64,000 nt of DNA from Planctomycetota bacterium. GTDB lineage: Bacteria; Planctomycetota; UBA1135; GCA-002686595. Under the pieces are notes generated by a model. The model saw only the letters and a program-made list of their open reading frames with translations, made no database searches and was not told the origin of the DNA. Positions 17,704-27,074 of this stretch are shown here, piece by piece; positions within the stretch are counted from its first letter, which is position 1; each line of letters begins with the position of its first letter. Location of the stretch: positions 1 through 64,000 of the forward strand of contig JACKHS010000003.1 in the NCBI GenBank assembly GCA_020638875.1. The letters are read 5' to 3'. Made by a program: the position numbers and the translations under genes.

Positions 17704-18906
17704 CTAGGCCGCGTCGCGCGGGTGTTCCTGGCGGGCCGCGCCGAGCGCGAGGCCGACGGCCAGGGCCGAGACGATGAGGGACGTCCCGCCGTGCGAGAAG
17801 AACGGCAGGGTCATGCCCTTGGGGGGCGCGAGCTTCGTGACGACCTGCATGTGGATCATGGCCTGCAGGGCGACCGAGAGCAGCAGACCGAAGGCCGCGA
17901 GCGCGGCGAAGCGGTCCTTGATCGAGAGCACGAGGCGCAGCGAGAACCACACGAAGGCCAGGAACAGGCCGGTGCACAGCACCATGCCGAACAGCCCCAG
18001 CTCCTCGCCCACCAGCGAGTAGACGTAGTCCGAGTCCTGGTACGGCAGGCGCATGTTGCGGTACTGGCCCTGCGCCAGGCCGACGCCCCACAGGTCGCCG
18101 CTGCCGAGCGCGCGCAGCGAGTCCTCGACCTGCGAGTTCTTCGCGGCGCCGAACCACATGTCGATGCGGCCGCGGATGTACTCGACGCTCGAGACCGCGA
18201 GCAGGATGGCGACGCCGCCGAGCGTGCCGAGCGAGCCCGTGAAGTGCGCGATGCGCGCGCCGCCGACGAACCACGTCGAGAGGAACACCAGCAGGAACAC
18301 GAGCGCCCCGCCGAGGTCGGTCTCGAAGCCGATCAGCGCGAAGAAGAACAGGCCCAGCGCCAGGATCGGCGCCACGCCGCGGCGCAGGTCGCCGAGGCGC
18401 TCCTCGAGCCGCATGCAGCGGTCGGCCACCCACACGGCGAGGACGATGCGCGCCACCTCGGAAGCCTGGATGCTGATGTTCGTGAACGGGATGAAGACCC
18501 AGCGCCGCGAGCCGTTGCGCGAGTCGTTCAGCGCCGGCACGTAGCACGCGACGAGCATGGCCGCCGACAGCACGACGAGCGCCGGCAGGAACGGGCGCAG
18601 GCCGCGCGGACCGACGCGGAAGCCGACGAGCAGCGCGAGCACCGCGCCGACGCGGAAGACCGCCTGGTGACGCAGCGCGGCGTGGAAGGCCTCGACGCTG
18701 TCGAGCGTCGTCGCCGCGTGGCTGGCCTGCAGGAGGAAGCCCAGCCCCATCATCGCCAGCACGACGCACAGCACCTTGACCGCCGGGCGCATGGCGTCGG
18801 CCGACTCCGCGCGCCGCGCGAAGGCGTCCAGGCGCTCGAAGATCGTCGTCTGGTGTTCGACGGTGCCGGCCTCGGCCGCACCCCCACGCTTGCGGAACCG
18901 AGCCAT
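17704..18906 (-). CDS. ftsW: FtsW-type SEDS peptidoglycan glycosyltransferase
   Basis: The protein has 400 residues with about ten membrane helices. SEDS landmarks are present: NGSRRWVFIPFTNISIQASE, FETDLGGALVFLLVF (with the invariant Asp-Leu-Gly region), SDYVYSLVGEELGLFG and LPFFSHGGTSLIV. It polymerises lipid II at the division site together with its PBP partner (ftsI, five genes upstream). The ATG at 18906 shares one base with the mraY stop. The N-terminal 45 residues are charged and cytoplasmic. FtsW is preferred over RodA because of its position between mraY and murG. Confidence 0.94.
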   Translation of the reverse strand: MARFRKRGGAAEAGTVEHQTTIFERLDAFARRAESADAMRPAVKVLCVVLAMMGLGFLLQASHAATTLDSVEAFHAALRHQAVFRVGAVLALLVGFRVGPRGLRPFLPALVVLSAAMLVACYVPALNDSRNGSRRWVFIPFTNISIQASEVARIVLAVWVADRCMRLEERLGDLRRGVAPILALGLFFFALIGFETDLGGALVFLLVFLSTWFVGGARIAHFTGSLGTLGGVAILLAVSSVEYIRGRIDMWFGAAKNSQVEDSLRALGSGDLWGVGLAQGQYRNMRLPYQDSDYVYSLVGEELGLFGMVLCTGLFLAFVWFSLRLVLSIKDRFAALAAFGLLLSVALQAMIHMQVVTKLAPPKGMTLPFFSHGGTSLIVSALAVGLALGAARQEHPRDAA

Positions 18907-20054
18907 CAGCGCACCTTCAAGAGGGCCAAGCTGGCCATCGCGCCGACGGCGGCGATGATCCAGAACCGAACGGTGACCGTCACCTCGTGCCACGGGGCGG
19001 CGCCGGCGTGGAACAGCCCGCCGTGGCGCTCGAGGCCGTGGTGCACCGGTGCGCAGGTGAAGACGCGCTTCCCGCCGCTGCGCCGGTACCAGAACGTCTG
19101 CAGCCACGAGCTGCCGAGGTCCATGAAGAACACGCAGCCGATCAGCGGCAGCACGAGCTCCTGCTTCGAGACCAGCGCGAGCCACGCGAGCAGGCCGCCG
19201 ATCGGCAGGCTGCCCGAGTCGCCCATGAAGACCTTGGCCGGGAACGCGTTGTACCAGAGGAAGCCCAGGCACGCGCCGCACAGACCGGCCGCGACCACCG
19301 CCATCTCCGAGGCCGCCGGCACGTGCGGCAGGCCCAGGTAGCCGGTCCAGTCGAAGCGGCCGCTGATGTAGCAGAAGACCGCCAGCGCGAGCCCCGAGAT
19401 GATCATGCAGCCGGCGGCGAGACCGTCGAGGCCGTCGGTGATGTTCGCCGCGTTCGCGGTGCCGACGACGACCAGCCACTGGAACGCGACGAAGATCAGC
19501 GCGCCGGCGAGGCCCCACGCGCCCAGCGGGATCACCGCGTCGTTGAAGAACGGCGGGTACAGGTTCACGAGCGTGTCGCGCCCGGCCGCGCTGGCGTAGT
19601 AGACCAGCGCCGCGAGCGCGCCCAGCACGACCACCGACAGCCCGACCATCTTCGCGCGCGGCGAGATGCCCTTGCAGCCGGGGACGGTGAGCTTCTTGAA
19701 GTCGTCGACGAAGCCGACGGCCGCCATGCCGGCGGTCAGGGCCACGGCGAGGATCACGTGCACGTTGTCGAGGCGTCCCCAGCACAGCACCGCGGCGAGC
19801 AACGCCGCCACGAGGAAGCTGCCGCCCATCGTCGGCGTGTCGCGCTTGTCCACCTGGCCGGGGCGCGTCGGCATCGGCACGAGGTCGGTCTTCTCGAGGT
19901 TCTCGGTGACGCGGTGCGCCTTGAGCCAGCGGATCGTCGGCGCGCCCCACCAGAGCGCGAGCAGGAAGGCCGTCAGCCCGCACGCCGCCGCGCGGAACGT
20001 GATGTAGCCGAACAGGCGCACGCCCAGCCAGTCCTCGAGCAGCGCCGGGATCAC
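18906..20054 (-). CDS. mraY: Phospho-N-acetylmuramoyl-pentapeptide transferase
   Basis: MraY makes lipid I from UDP-MurNAc-pentapeptide and undecaprenyl phosphate in the inner membrane. GTG at 20054 overlaps the murF stop (GTGA) and gives 382 residues. Signatures: RDTPTMGGS, VGFVDDFKKL, NAANITDGLDGLAAG and KVFMGDSGSLPIGG. The C-terminal HHH loop is unusual: it reads APVHHGLERHG, so the third His of the normal PxHHHxE motif is Gly. About nine extra residues precede the conserved VRFWII end. All other catalytic residues seem present. Confidence 0.94.
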   Translation of the reverse strand: MIPALLEDWLGVRLFGYITFRAAACGLTAFLLALWWGAPTIRWLKAHRVTENLEKTDLVPMPTRPGQVDKRDTPTMGGSFLVAALLAAVLCWGRLDNVHVILAVALTAGMAAVGFVDDFKKLTVPGCKGISPRAKMVGLSVVVLGALAALVYYASAAGRDTLVNLYPPFFNDAVIPLGAWGLAGALIFVAFQWLVVVGTANAANITDGLDGLAAGCMIISGLALAVFCYISGRFDWTGYLGLPHVPAASEMAVVAAGLCGACLGFLWYNAFPAKVFMGDSGSLPIGGLLAWLALVSKQELVLPLIGCVFFMDLGSSWLQTFWYRRSGGKRVFTCAPVHHGLERHGGLFHAGAAPWHEVTVTVRFWIIAAVGAMASLALLKVR

Positions 20055-21457
20055 CGCACGCCCTCCCGCGCGTAGCGCGCCTCGAGGTCGGCCACGAGCC
20101 GCTCGAGCCCCACGCGCCGGCTGCCCTTGACGAGCACGAGGTCGCCGTCGCGCAGCAGCGCGGGCAGCTCGCGCCGCGCGTCCTCGACGCCGGTCCAGTG
20201 CACGATCGCCTCGCGTGCCAGCCCGCCCTCGAGCGCGCCCGCCGCCGTCGCGCGCGTCAGCTCCCCCACCAGCAGGCAGAGGTCGAGCTCGCACTTCGCG
20301 ACGAGCTCGCCCACCGCGTGGTGCAACTCGGCCGCGCGCTCGCCCAGCTCGAGCATGTCGCCCAGCACGAGCACACGCCGACCGTAGCCGTGCATGCCCG
20401 CGAGCACGCGAACGCTCGCCTTCGCCGACTCGGGGTTGGCGTTGTACGTGTCGTCGAAGACGGCCAGCGCGCCGAGCTGCTTGAGCTCGAGCCGCCGGCG
20501 GCCGCCCGACAGCCGCGAGACCTGCGGTAGCACGTCGTCCAGCGCGAAGCCTAGGCCCTCGCAGGCGGCCAGCGCCGCGAGCAGGTTCTGGACGTTGTGC
20601 AGGCCGAGCAGCGGCGAGGTCACCTCGCGGCCGCGCAGCTCGAAGGTCGTGCCGCCGGCGTGGAACCAGACGTTGCGCGCGTCGAGGTCGCCCGCGCCGT
20701 CGACGCTGAACGTCAGCACGCGCGCGCCGGTCATCGCCGCGAGGCGCGGCATGAAGCGGCAGTCGGCGTTGAGCACGCAGAAGCCGCGGCTCGGCAGGCA
20801 CGCCGCGAGCTCGCCCTTCTCCGTCGCCACGCCCTCCTCCGAGAGCAGGCCCTCGAGGTGCGACGCGCCGATGTTCGTGATGATGCCGCCCTCGGGCCGC
20901 GCGGTGCGGCACAGCGCGGCGATCTCACCGGGGTGGTTCGTGCCCATCTCCACCACCAGCACCTCGGTCTCCTCGTCCGCCAGGAACAGCGTGTGCGGCA
21001 CGCCGATGTCGTTGTTGAACGAGTTCGGCGAGGCCACCACGCGGCGCAGCGGCGCGAGCAGCTCGAGCAGGATGTTCTTGGTGGTGGTCTTGCCGCACGA
21101 GCCGGTGATGCCGACGACCGGGATCGCCAGGCGCGAGCGGTGGAAGGAGGCGAGGTCGGAGAGGACGCGACGCGGGTCGATGCTCGCGTACACTCCGACC
21201 TCGACAGGGAGCTCCGCGACCCGCGGTGCGAGCTCTTCGGGCGTGCCGCGCAGGCACACCGCCCGAGCGCCGCGCCGCGCGGCCTCCATGGCGAAGCTGT
21301 TGCCGTCGAAGTTCGGGCCCGAGAGGGCCACGAAGAGCGCGCCCTCGGGGAGGGCGCGCGTGTCCGTGCTGACGCCGGTGAGCGCGGGCGCCGCGGGAGC
21401 GCGCAGCTCGGCCACGCCGGCACACGCGACGAGCTCGGCCCCCGTGAAGCGGATCAC
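20051..21457 (-). CDS. murF: UDP-MurNAc-tripeptide D-Ala-D-Ala ligase
   Basis: MurF adds the D-Ala-D-Ala dipeptide to complete the muropeptide precursor. It has 468 residues and starts at GTG (21457), overlapping the murE stop by four bases. The N-terminal domain contains GVSTDTRALPEGALFVAL. The ATP P-loop is GITGSCGKTTTKN (K123). Other Mur ligase signatures are SFNNDIGVP, EMGTNHPGEI, TNIGASHLEGL and DTYNANPESAKASV. It is flanked by murE and mraY as in most dcw clusters. Confidence 0.96.
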   Translation of the reverse strand: MIRFTGAELVACAGVAELRAPAAPALTGVSTDTRALPEGALFVALSGPNFDGNSFAMEAARRGARAVCLRGTPEELAPRVAELPVEVGVYASIDPRRVLSDLASFHRSRLAIPVVGITGSCGKTTTKNILLELLAPLRRVVASPNSFNNDIGVPHTLFLADEETEVLVVEMGTNHPGEIAALCRTARPEGGIITNIGASHLEGLLSEEGVATEKGELAACLPSRGFCVLNADCRFMPRLAAMTGARVLTFSVDGAGDLDARNVWFHAGGTTFELRGREVTSPLLGLHNVQNLLAALAACEGLGFALDDVLPQVSRLSGGRRRLELKQLGALAVFDDTYNANPESAKASVRVLAGMHGYGRRVLVLGDMLELGERAAELHHAVGELVAKCELDLCLLVGELTRATAAGALEGGLAREAIVHWTGVEDARRELPALLRDGDLVLVKGSRRVGLERLVADLEARYAREGVR

Positions 21458-22920
21458 GCCAGGGCCTCCCGCGCGACGACGCGGTCGTCGAGCTCCACGG
21501 TCACGTCGCCGATCACCTGCCGGGTCTCGTGACCCTTGCCGGCGATCAGCACGACGTCGCCAGGGCGCGCCTCCTGCAGCGCGCGCTGGATGGCGCGGCG
21601 TCGGTCCGGTTCGACCGTGACCTGCGCCGCGCCCGACACACCTGCGCGGATGTCGTCGATGATGGCCAGCGGGTCCTCGCCGCGCGGGTTGTCGCTCGTG
21701 ATCCAGAGCGCGTCGCAGAGCTCGGAAGCCGCGCGGCCCATGGGCGCGCGCTTGCCCCGGTCGCGGTCCCCGCCGCAGCCGAAGACCACCGTGAGGCGGC
21801 CGGCGTCCTTCTCCATGGCGTCACGCAACACGCCCAGCACGCGCCGCAGCGCGTCCTCGGTGTGCGCGTAGTCCACGAAGAGGTGAAAGCCCCGGTCCCC
21901 CGTCGAGACGCGCTCGAGGCGGCCGGGAGGTGGAGAGACGGCTGCGAGCCCTTCCACGATGGCGGAAGGGCTCGCACCCGACAGCAGTACAGCAGCCATC
22001 GCCGCCAGCGCGTTCTCGACGTTGAACCGACCCAACAGGTCTAGCCGTAGCCTGTCCAGTGAAATCCCCATCCCACTCAGCGTCAGGTACGTTGAGACGA
22101 GGTCGGTTCCCGCGAGGGAGGCGCGCAGGTCGGCGGGCGACTGCGTACTGTACGTGAAGATGCGCGCGCCGGCCCGCTCGGCCGCGGCGCGCATCGTGGG
22201 CGTGTGCGGATCGTCGGCGTTCAGCACGGCGACGGCGTCGCCGCCGAGCCCCTCGAACAGCCGCGCCTTCGCGCGCGCATACTGCTCGAGATCGCCGTGG
22301 TAGTCCAGGTGATCGCGCGTGAGGTTGGTGAAGATGGCGCAGGTGACGTCGAGCCCGGCGAGCCGCTCCTGCGCGAGCGCGTGCGAGCTCGCCTCGAGCA
22401 CGACCGCGTCGCCGCCCGCGTCGCGGTGACGGCGCAGCAGCGCTTGCAGCGTGGGCGCGTCGGGCGTCGTGTGCGACGCTTCGAGCGTCACGCCGCCGGC
22501 GAGGCGGTGACCCGCGGTGCCGAGCACGGCCGGGCGGAAGCCGCAGGCCTCCAGCAGTTGCCCCGTCAGGTGCGCGGTGGTCGTCTTGCCGTTCGTGCCG
22601 GTGACGGCGACGACGTGCATGCCGAACGCGGGGCGGCCTTGCACGAGCGCGGCCGCGCGGCCCGCGATCGCGCGCGCCTCGGGGTGCACCCAGGTCGGCA
22701 CGCCGACGCCCTCGACGGGCTCGTTCACGAGCAGCGCGCTGGCGCCGCGCGCGAGCGCGTCCGCGACGTAGCGCCGCCCGTCGTCGCGCGTGCCGCCCAG
22801 CGCGACGAACAGGTCGCCGGGCCGCACGCAGCGGCTGTCGAGCGCCACGCCGACGACGTCGGGGCCCGGCCCTTCGAGGCGGCAGGTCCCGCCGAGCTCG
22901 CGCACGAGAGCGCTCAGCAT
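21454..22920 (-). CDS. murE: UDP-MurNAc-tripeptide ligase (meso-DAP type)
   Basis: MurE adds the third residue of the stem peptide. The ATG at 22920 shares one base with the ftsI stop and gives 488 residues. The P-loop is AVTGTNGKTTT (K112). TNLTRDHLDYHG and DYAHTEDALRRVL are also typical. The substrate loop reads SDNPRGEDP (near residue 403). The DNPR form marks enzymes that add meso-diaminopimelate rather than lysine, which indicates a DAP-type peptidoglycan. Confidence 0.96.
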   Translation of the reverse strand: MLSALVRELGGTCRLEGPGPDVVGVALDSRCVRPGDLFVALGGTRDDGRRYVADALARGASALLVNEPVEGVGVPTWVHPEARAIAGRAAALVQGRPAFGMHVVAVTGTNGKTTTAHLTGQLLEACGFRPAVLGTAGHRLAGGVTLEASHTTPDAPTLQALLRRHRDAGGDAVVLEASSHALAQERLAGLDVTCAIFTNLTRDHLDYHGDLEQYARAKARLFEGLGGDAVAVLNADDPHTPTMRAAAERAGARIFTYSTQSPADLRASLAGTDLVSTYLTLSGMGISLDRLRLDLLGRFNVENALAAMAAVLLSGASPSAIVEGLAAVSPPPGRLERVSTGDRGFHLFVDYAHTEDALRRVLGVLRDAMEKDAGRLTVVFGCGGDRDRGKRAPMGRAASELCDALWITSDNPRGEDPLAIIDDIRAGVSGAAQVTVEPDRRRAIQRALQEARPGDVVLIAGKGHETRQVIGDVTVELDDRVVAREALA

Positions 22921-25388
22921 CACTGCTCCGCTCCCGCGCGCTGCGCCCAGGGGTGATCGGCGAGCGCCGTCGCGCGCGCGTCCTCGTAGCCGTAGTCCCG
23001 CGCGTCGTCGGTGAAGCGCGACAGCGGCAAGCCGTGACGCGTCAGCCCGAGGCCTTCCTTCAGCAGCGCGACGGCGGTCGGGCCCGCGACGTCGGAGCCG
23101 AACTTGCCCTTGCCGCGCGGCTCCTCGACGACGACCAGCGCCATGAGCTCGCGCTCCTCGCCCGGGACGCGCCCGAGCAGGCAGATCGACGAGGTGTAGC
23201 ACGCGCGCGAGTGCGGCGCCCCCTCGTTGAGCTGCCGCTGCATCATCTGCTTGAAGGTCTCGAAGCCCGGCTCGCCCTTGTGCTTGCCCAGGTTGTTCGC
23301 GTTGCGCGCGAGCTCGAGGTGCAGGCAGGGCTCGCTCGGCTTCTTCTCGGTCGTGCCGGTCTTGCTGCGCAGCTCGATCGGGGTGCCGAGGTCGAGCTCG
23401 GCCTGGTAGAGGCGCTTGCCCGTGCCTTCGAGCGCGCCCATGCGCATCATCTCGCGCACGGTCTCGCACGTCTCCGGCGCGAACACGCGGTCGGGACGCT
23501 CGGGCAGCGGGAGCTCGCGCACCTCGCCGTTCCACTCGACCGCGTCGACCAGGCGCAGCGGCAGGAACTCGCCGCCGCGCGCGATCGTGGCCAGCGCCGC
23601 GGCGTGCTGCCACAGCGACACGGAGAGCTCGTGACCGAAGCACACCGACGCGTGCGACTGCGGCCCCTTCCACGGCAGGTCGGGCACGTCGCCCTCGCGC
23701 TCGGCGCCGACGCCGCTGCCCGGCCGCGCCTCGTAGCCCAGGCGGCGCAGCTTGTCGGCGAAGTAGTCGTCGTCGACCTTCATGCCGATCTGCACCATCA
23801 CCGCGTTGACCGAGTAGGCCAGCGCCTTCCACGCCGGGATGTGACCGACCGGTGCGCCGCGCGCCTCGTGGATCACGCGGCTGCTGCCGGGAATCCTGTA
23901 GTTGCCGTCGAACGTGTCGAAGTCGTCACCCCAGCTCACCTGGTGCGCGTCGAGCGCGGTCGCCATGACGACGACCTTGAAGGTCGAACCGGGCGTGAAG
24001 AGGTGCCACGTGGGCAGGAACTCCCACGTCGCGGGCTCGCTGACGCCGTCGACGGCCAGCACGTCGCCGGTCGCCACGTCGACCACGATGCCCATCGCGA
24101 GCGCCGCGTCGTTCTCGCGCCGCGCGCCGACCAGGCTCTCGTGCAGGAACGTCTGCAGCTCGGCGTCGAGCGTGCTGCGCACGACGGGCGTGCGCCCCTC
24201 GCGCGCCTCGCCGACGTAGTAGCGCCGCGAGCCGTGGATCGCGGTGCGGTTGCGGAGGAAGTCGTAGCTCGCGCGCTGCGGCGCGATGTAGGCGAACGCG
24301 TCGCCCTCGAGCAGCGTCGCGGACACGCCCTCCAGACCGTTGAGCGGGAACTTGCGCTCGAGCAGCTCGCGGCGGGTGCGGTCGCGCCGCGCCTCCGACG
24401 CCTCGTCGTCCGCGGGCACGAGCTCCAGCGCCTGCGCCGTCGCCTCCGCGTTCGAGAGGTGACGCCAGTCGCCCAGCAGCGCGAACGCGGCCTCGCCGGC
24501 CTCGTCGCCGCGCGTGGGGTACACGCGCTCGTGCTCGAAGTCGACGCGCATCTGGTGCGGACGCACCGACTCGCGATCGAGTACCTTCAGGATCTCGGGC
24601 ACGACGCCGGGCCGCACGCCGCGGCTGACCACCGCGTCGGCGACGGGCATCAGCGCGCGCCACATGCGCGCGTGCTGCTGCTCGCGCTCCTCCCAGTTGG
24701 TCGTCTTCCGGAAGACCTCGAGGTCGGGCCACAACGCGCGCCCGAGCCCCTCGGCCAACGTGCGCCCCCACTCCCACGCGCTCACGTGCTCCGCGGGGTC
24801 GCCGTCGCTCGCGTCGCGGCGCGCCTCGGAGAGCACGAGCTCGGGGCACCACCACAGCTCCCACACCGGGCGGTCGCCCTCGCGCACGAGCTGGAAGCCG
24901 TCCTCGATGCCGAGCTCCCGCGTCCAGGCGCGCACGCGGCTCGCCATCGCGAAGTCCAGCCGCCAGCCGCCCTCGCCGCCACGCGGGTGCGAGAGCGAGA
25001 TCCAGCCCGGCCGCTCCTCCGAGGTCGGCAGGAACACGTCGAGCAGCGCGTCGGGCGTCATCGGCGCGCCGTGCTCGTCGACGAGGAAGCCCGCGAGCTG
25101 CTCGGCCATGTGTCGCGGCGTGTGGGCCTGCCACATCGCGCGCGGCGACAGGCACAGGTCCATGCGCTGCACCGACATGGCCAGCTCGCGGCCGTTGCGG
25201 TCCACCAGGTCGAAGTCGGGCGCCGGCAGCGCGCGGCTCGCCGTGCGCGACGGCTTCTCCGCGCGCGCGCGCTCGGCCTCGACGAGCGCGAACGCGCGCG
25301 CGACGACGAGCACGAGCACCGCCGCCACGCCGACGAACGCGGTCGCGGGGCGCAGGCCCGACGCGGACTCGAACGAGGGGCGCTTCAC
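22920..25388 (-). CDS. ftsI: FtsI-type penicillin-binding protein, unusually long
   Basis: The 822-residue protein (GTG start at 25388, overlapping the ftsL-like stop) has one N-terminal anchor (about 14-36) and LVDRNGRELAMSV just after it. A long, little-conserved pedestal region follows (about 75-390). The transpeptidase motifs are PGSTFK (S468, K471), SVN (S526-N528) and KTG (K676-G678). It should cross-link septal peptidoglycan with FtsW. Usual FtsI is 550-650 residues. The extra length is in the pedestal and in an insertion after KTGTTE (LHLELARNANNLG region). PBP2 of the elongasome is possible, but the dcw position favours FtsI. Confidence 0.92.
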   Translation of the reverse strand: MKRPSFESASGLRPATAFVGVAAVLVLVVARAFALVEAERARAEKPSRTASRALPAPDFDLVDRNGRELAMSVQRMDLCLSPRAMWQAHTPRHMAEQLAGFLVDEHGAPMTPDALLDVFLPTSEERPGWISLSHPRGGEGGWRLDFAMASRVRAWTRELGIEDGFQLVREGDRPVWELWWCPELVLSEARRDASDGDPAEHVSAWEWGRTLAEGLGRALWPDLEVFRKTTNWEEREQQHARMWRALMPVADAVVSRGVRPGVVPEILKVLDRESVRPHQMRVDFEHERVYPTRGDEAGEAAFALLGDWRHLSNAEATAQALELVPADDEASEARRDRTRRELLERKFPLNGLEGVSATLLEGDAFAYIAPQRASYDFLRNRTAIHGSRRYYVGEAREGRTPVVRSTLDAELQTFLHESLVGARRENDAALAMGIVVDVATGDVLAVDGVSEPATWEFLPTWHLFTPGSTFKVVVMATALDAHQVSWGDDFDTFDGNYRIPGSSRVIHEARGAPVGHIPAWKALAYSVNAVMVQIGMKVDDDYFADKLRRLGYEARPGSGVGAEREGDVPDLPWKGPQSHASVCFGHELSVSLWQHAAALATIARGGEFLPLRLVDAVEWNGEVRELPLPERPDRVFAPETCETVREMMRMGALEGTGKRLYQAELDLGTPIELRSKTGTTEKKPSEPCLHLELARNANNLGKHKGEPGFETFKQMMQRQLNEGAPHSRACYTSSICLLGRVPGEERELMALVVVEEPRGKGKFGSDVAGPTAVALLKEGLGLTRHGLPLSRFTDDARDYGYEDARATALADHPWAQRAGAEQ

Positions 25389-25627
25389 TCGGCGGCCTCC
25401 TCGGGCTCCACGGCCAGCTCGGCGGGCAGCGCGCGGCGCACCGCGTCCAGCCGCAGGCCGAGCTCGTACTGCGAGCGCTCGCTCGTCGCCTCGAGCAGGT
25501 CGCAGCGCGACTTGATCGCGTCGAGCTCGGCGCCCTTGGCGTAGTTCTGCGCCTGCACCTGCGCGGTGTACAGCCCGACGGCGAGGCACAGGCCGCACAG
25601 CATCAGCGAGAGCAAGGTGCGCGTCAC
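25385..25627 (-). CDS. ftsL: FtsL-like small bitopic division protein
   Basis: Only 80 residues, starting at GTG (25627) and overlapping both rsmH upstream and ftsI downstream by four bases. It has one membrane helix (about 5-24, LLSLMLCGLCLAVGLYTAQV) and a short heptad-like periplasmic segment (about 30-70), the FtsL/FtsB architecture. FtsL sequences are poorly conserved, so the call rests on size, topology and the invariant position between rsmH and ftsI. Confidence 0.72.
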   Translation of the reverse strand: MTRTLLSLMLCGLCLAVGLYTAQVQAQNYAKGAELDAIKSRCDLLEATSERSQYELGLRLDAVRRALPAELAVEPEEAAE

Positions 25628-26589
25628 GCGGCACCTCCCTTGCGCCGGCGCAGGCCCACGCGCAGCCGCGCCGAACGCGCGCGGCGGTTCTGCCGCAGCT
25701 CGCCGGCGCTCGCGCTGCGCGGCTTCTTGTTCACGAGCTCCCAGCGGCCCTCCTTCGCGCCCTGCTGGAAGAAGCGCTTCACCACGCGATCCTCGCCCGA
25801 GTGGAACGAGATCACGCACAGGCTGCCGCCGTCGTCGAGCCAGTGCTCGGCCGCCTCGAGGCCGGCGATCAGCTCGTCGCCCTCCTCGTTCACCGCGCGG
25901 CGCAGCGCCTGGAAGCTCTTCGTCGCGGGGTGCGTCTTGCCGTGCACGCCCCCCATGGCGCGCGCGATCTCCTCGGCGAGCGCGGCGGTGCGCAGGAACG
26001 GCGCGCGGCGGCGCGCCTGGCACAGCGCGCGCGCGATCTTGCGCGCGGCGCGCTCGTCGCCCTCGTAGTACAGGAGGTCGGCGAGGTCGCTCTCGTCCCA
26101 GTGGTTGACGATGTCCGCCGCGGTGCGCTCGCGGCTGGGATCCATCCGCATGTCGAGCGGGCCGTCCTCGAGGAACGAGAAGCCGCGCTCGGGGCGATCG
26201 AGGTGCAGCGAGCACACGCCCACGTCGAGCAGCACGCCCGCGAGGCGGCCGATGCGCTCCTTGCGGATCACGCGGCACAGCTCCGACAGGCGCGCGCGAC
26301 GCAGGCGCACGCGCTCGCCGAAGCGCGCCAGCCGTGTGGTGGCGAGGCCGAGCGCCTCGGGGTCCTGATCGATGCCGAGCAGGTGCACGCCCGGGCACGC
26401 TTCGAGCAGCGCCTCCGCGTGCCCGCCCGCGCCGGTCGTGCCGTCGACGAACCAGCCCGTGAGCGCCTGCGGATCGCGCCCGGCGAGCTGCCCGTCGAGC
26501 ACCTCCTCCGGCAGCACCGGCAGGTGGACCGGTCGCGCGTCCGCTTCGGGCTCCTCGGCCATCGCGCGTCTCGCGTGCACGCCCCTCAT
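25624..26589 (-). CDS. rsmH: 16S rRNA m4C1402 methyltransferase
   Basis: RsmH methylates N4 of C1402 in 16S rRNA using SAM. Signatures: HLPVLPEEVL near the start, VDGTTGAGGHAEALL (SAM motif), LGIDQDPEAL, LLDVGVCSLHLDRPERGFSF, GPLDMRMDP, THPATKSFQALRRAVNEE and VISFHSGEDRVVK. All are typical, though GVCSLHLD replaces the common GVSSxQLD. The first ATG (26589) has GGAGGAG almost touching it; ATG at 26562 is an alternative. It follows mraZ by 17 bases. Confidence 0.95.
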   Translation of the reverse strand: MRGVHARRAMAEEPEADARPVHLPVLPEEVLDGQLAGRDPQALTGWFVDGTTGAGGHAEALLEACPGVHLLGIDQDPEALGLATTRLARFGERVRLRRARLSELCRVIRKERIGRLAGVLLDVGVCSLHLDRPERGFSFLEDGPLDMRMDPSRERTAADIVNHWDESDLADLLYYEGDERAARKIARALCQARRRAPFLRTAALAEEIARAMGGVHGKTHPATKSFQALRRAVNEEGDELIAGLEAAEHWLDDGGSLCVISFHSGEDRVVKRFFQQGAKEGRWELVNKKPRSASAGELRQNRRARSARLRVGLRRRKGGAA

Positions 26590-26606
26590 CTCCTCCCGCC
26601 CGGCCG

Positions 26607-27074
26607 CTAGGCCGGACTCCCCCCGGGCCGTGCGCCCTCGCAGAGCACTTGGTCGAGCTGGTCGAAGCGATCCTCGAGCTCGGCCTGCAGGCGCTCCCAG
26701 CGCTCGCGCTGCCAGATCTCGGCGCGGTGCACCACGCCGACCATGACCACGTCCTTGTCGAGCTGCGCGACCTCGCGCAGCTTCTCGGGGATGAGCAGGC
26801 GCCCCGAGGCGTCGAGCTGGACGCGCGTCACGTTCGAGAAGAACAGCCGTTGCATGCTACGCTGCTCGGGCCCAGTGAACGCCTGCGTGTCGAGCCGCTC
26901 CACGGCGCGCTCGAAGCCGGCTTCGCTGAACAGGAACAGACAGCCGTCCAGACCGCGGGTCAGGAAGGCCACCATGTTCCCGTCGGCGTCGCGACCGAGA
27001 GCCTGCTGGAAGCGCTTGGGCACGAAGACGCGGTTCTTCGCGTCGAGAGTGTGGGTGGAGGAGTCGTAGAACAT
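26607..27074 (-). CDS. mraZ: MraZ transcriptional regulator
   Basis: The 155-residue protein has two AbrB/SpoVT-type domains, seen as HTLDAKNRVFVPKRFQQAL near the start and VQLDASGRLLIPEKLREVA near residue 85. MraZ binds DNA in front of its own operon and controls the dcw cluster. The ATG at 27074 has an excellent GGAGGAG five bases upstream. The C-terminal 25 residues form a charged tail. The matching operator repeats lie about 65-100 bases upstream of the start. It is the first gene of the cluster. Confidence 0.95.
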   Translation of the reverse strand: MFYDSSTHTLDAKNRVFVPKRFQQALGRDADGNMVAFLTRGLDGCLFLFSEAGFERAVERLDTQAFTGPEQRSMQRLFFSNVTRVQLDASGRLLIPEKLREVAQLDKDVVMVGVVHRAEIWQRERWERLQAELEDRFDQLDQVLCEGARPGGSPA

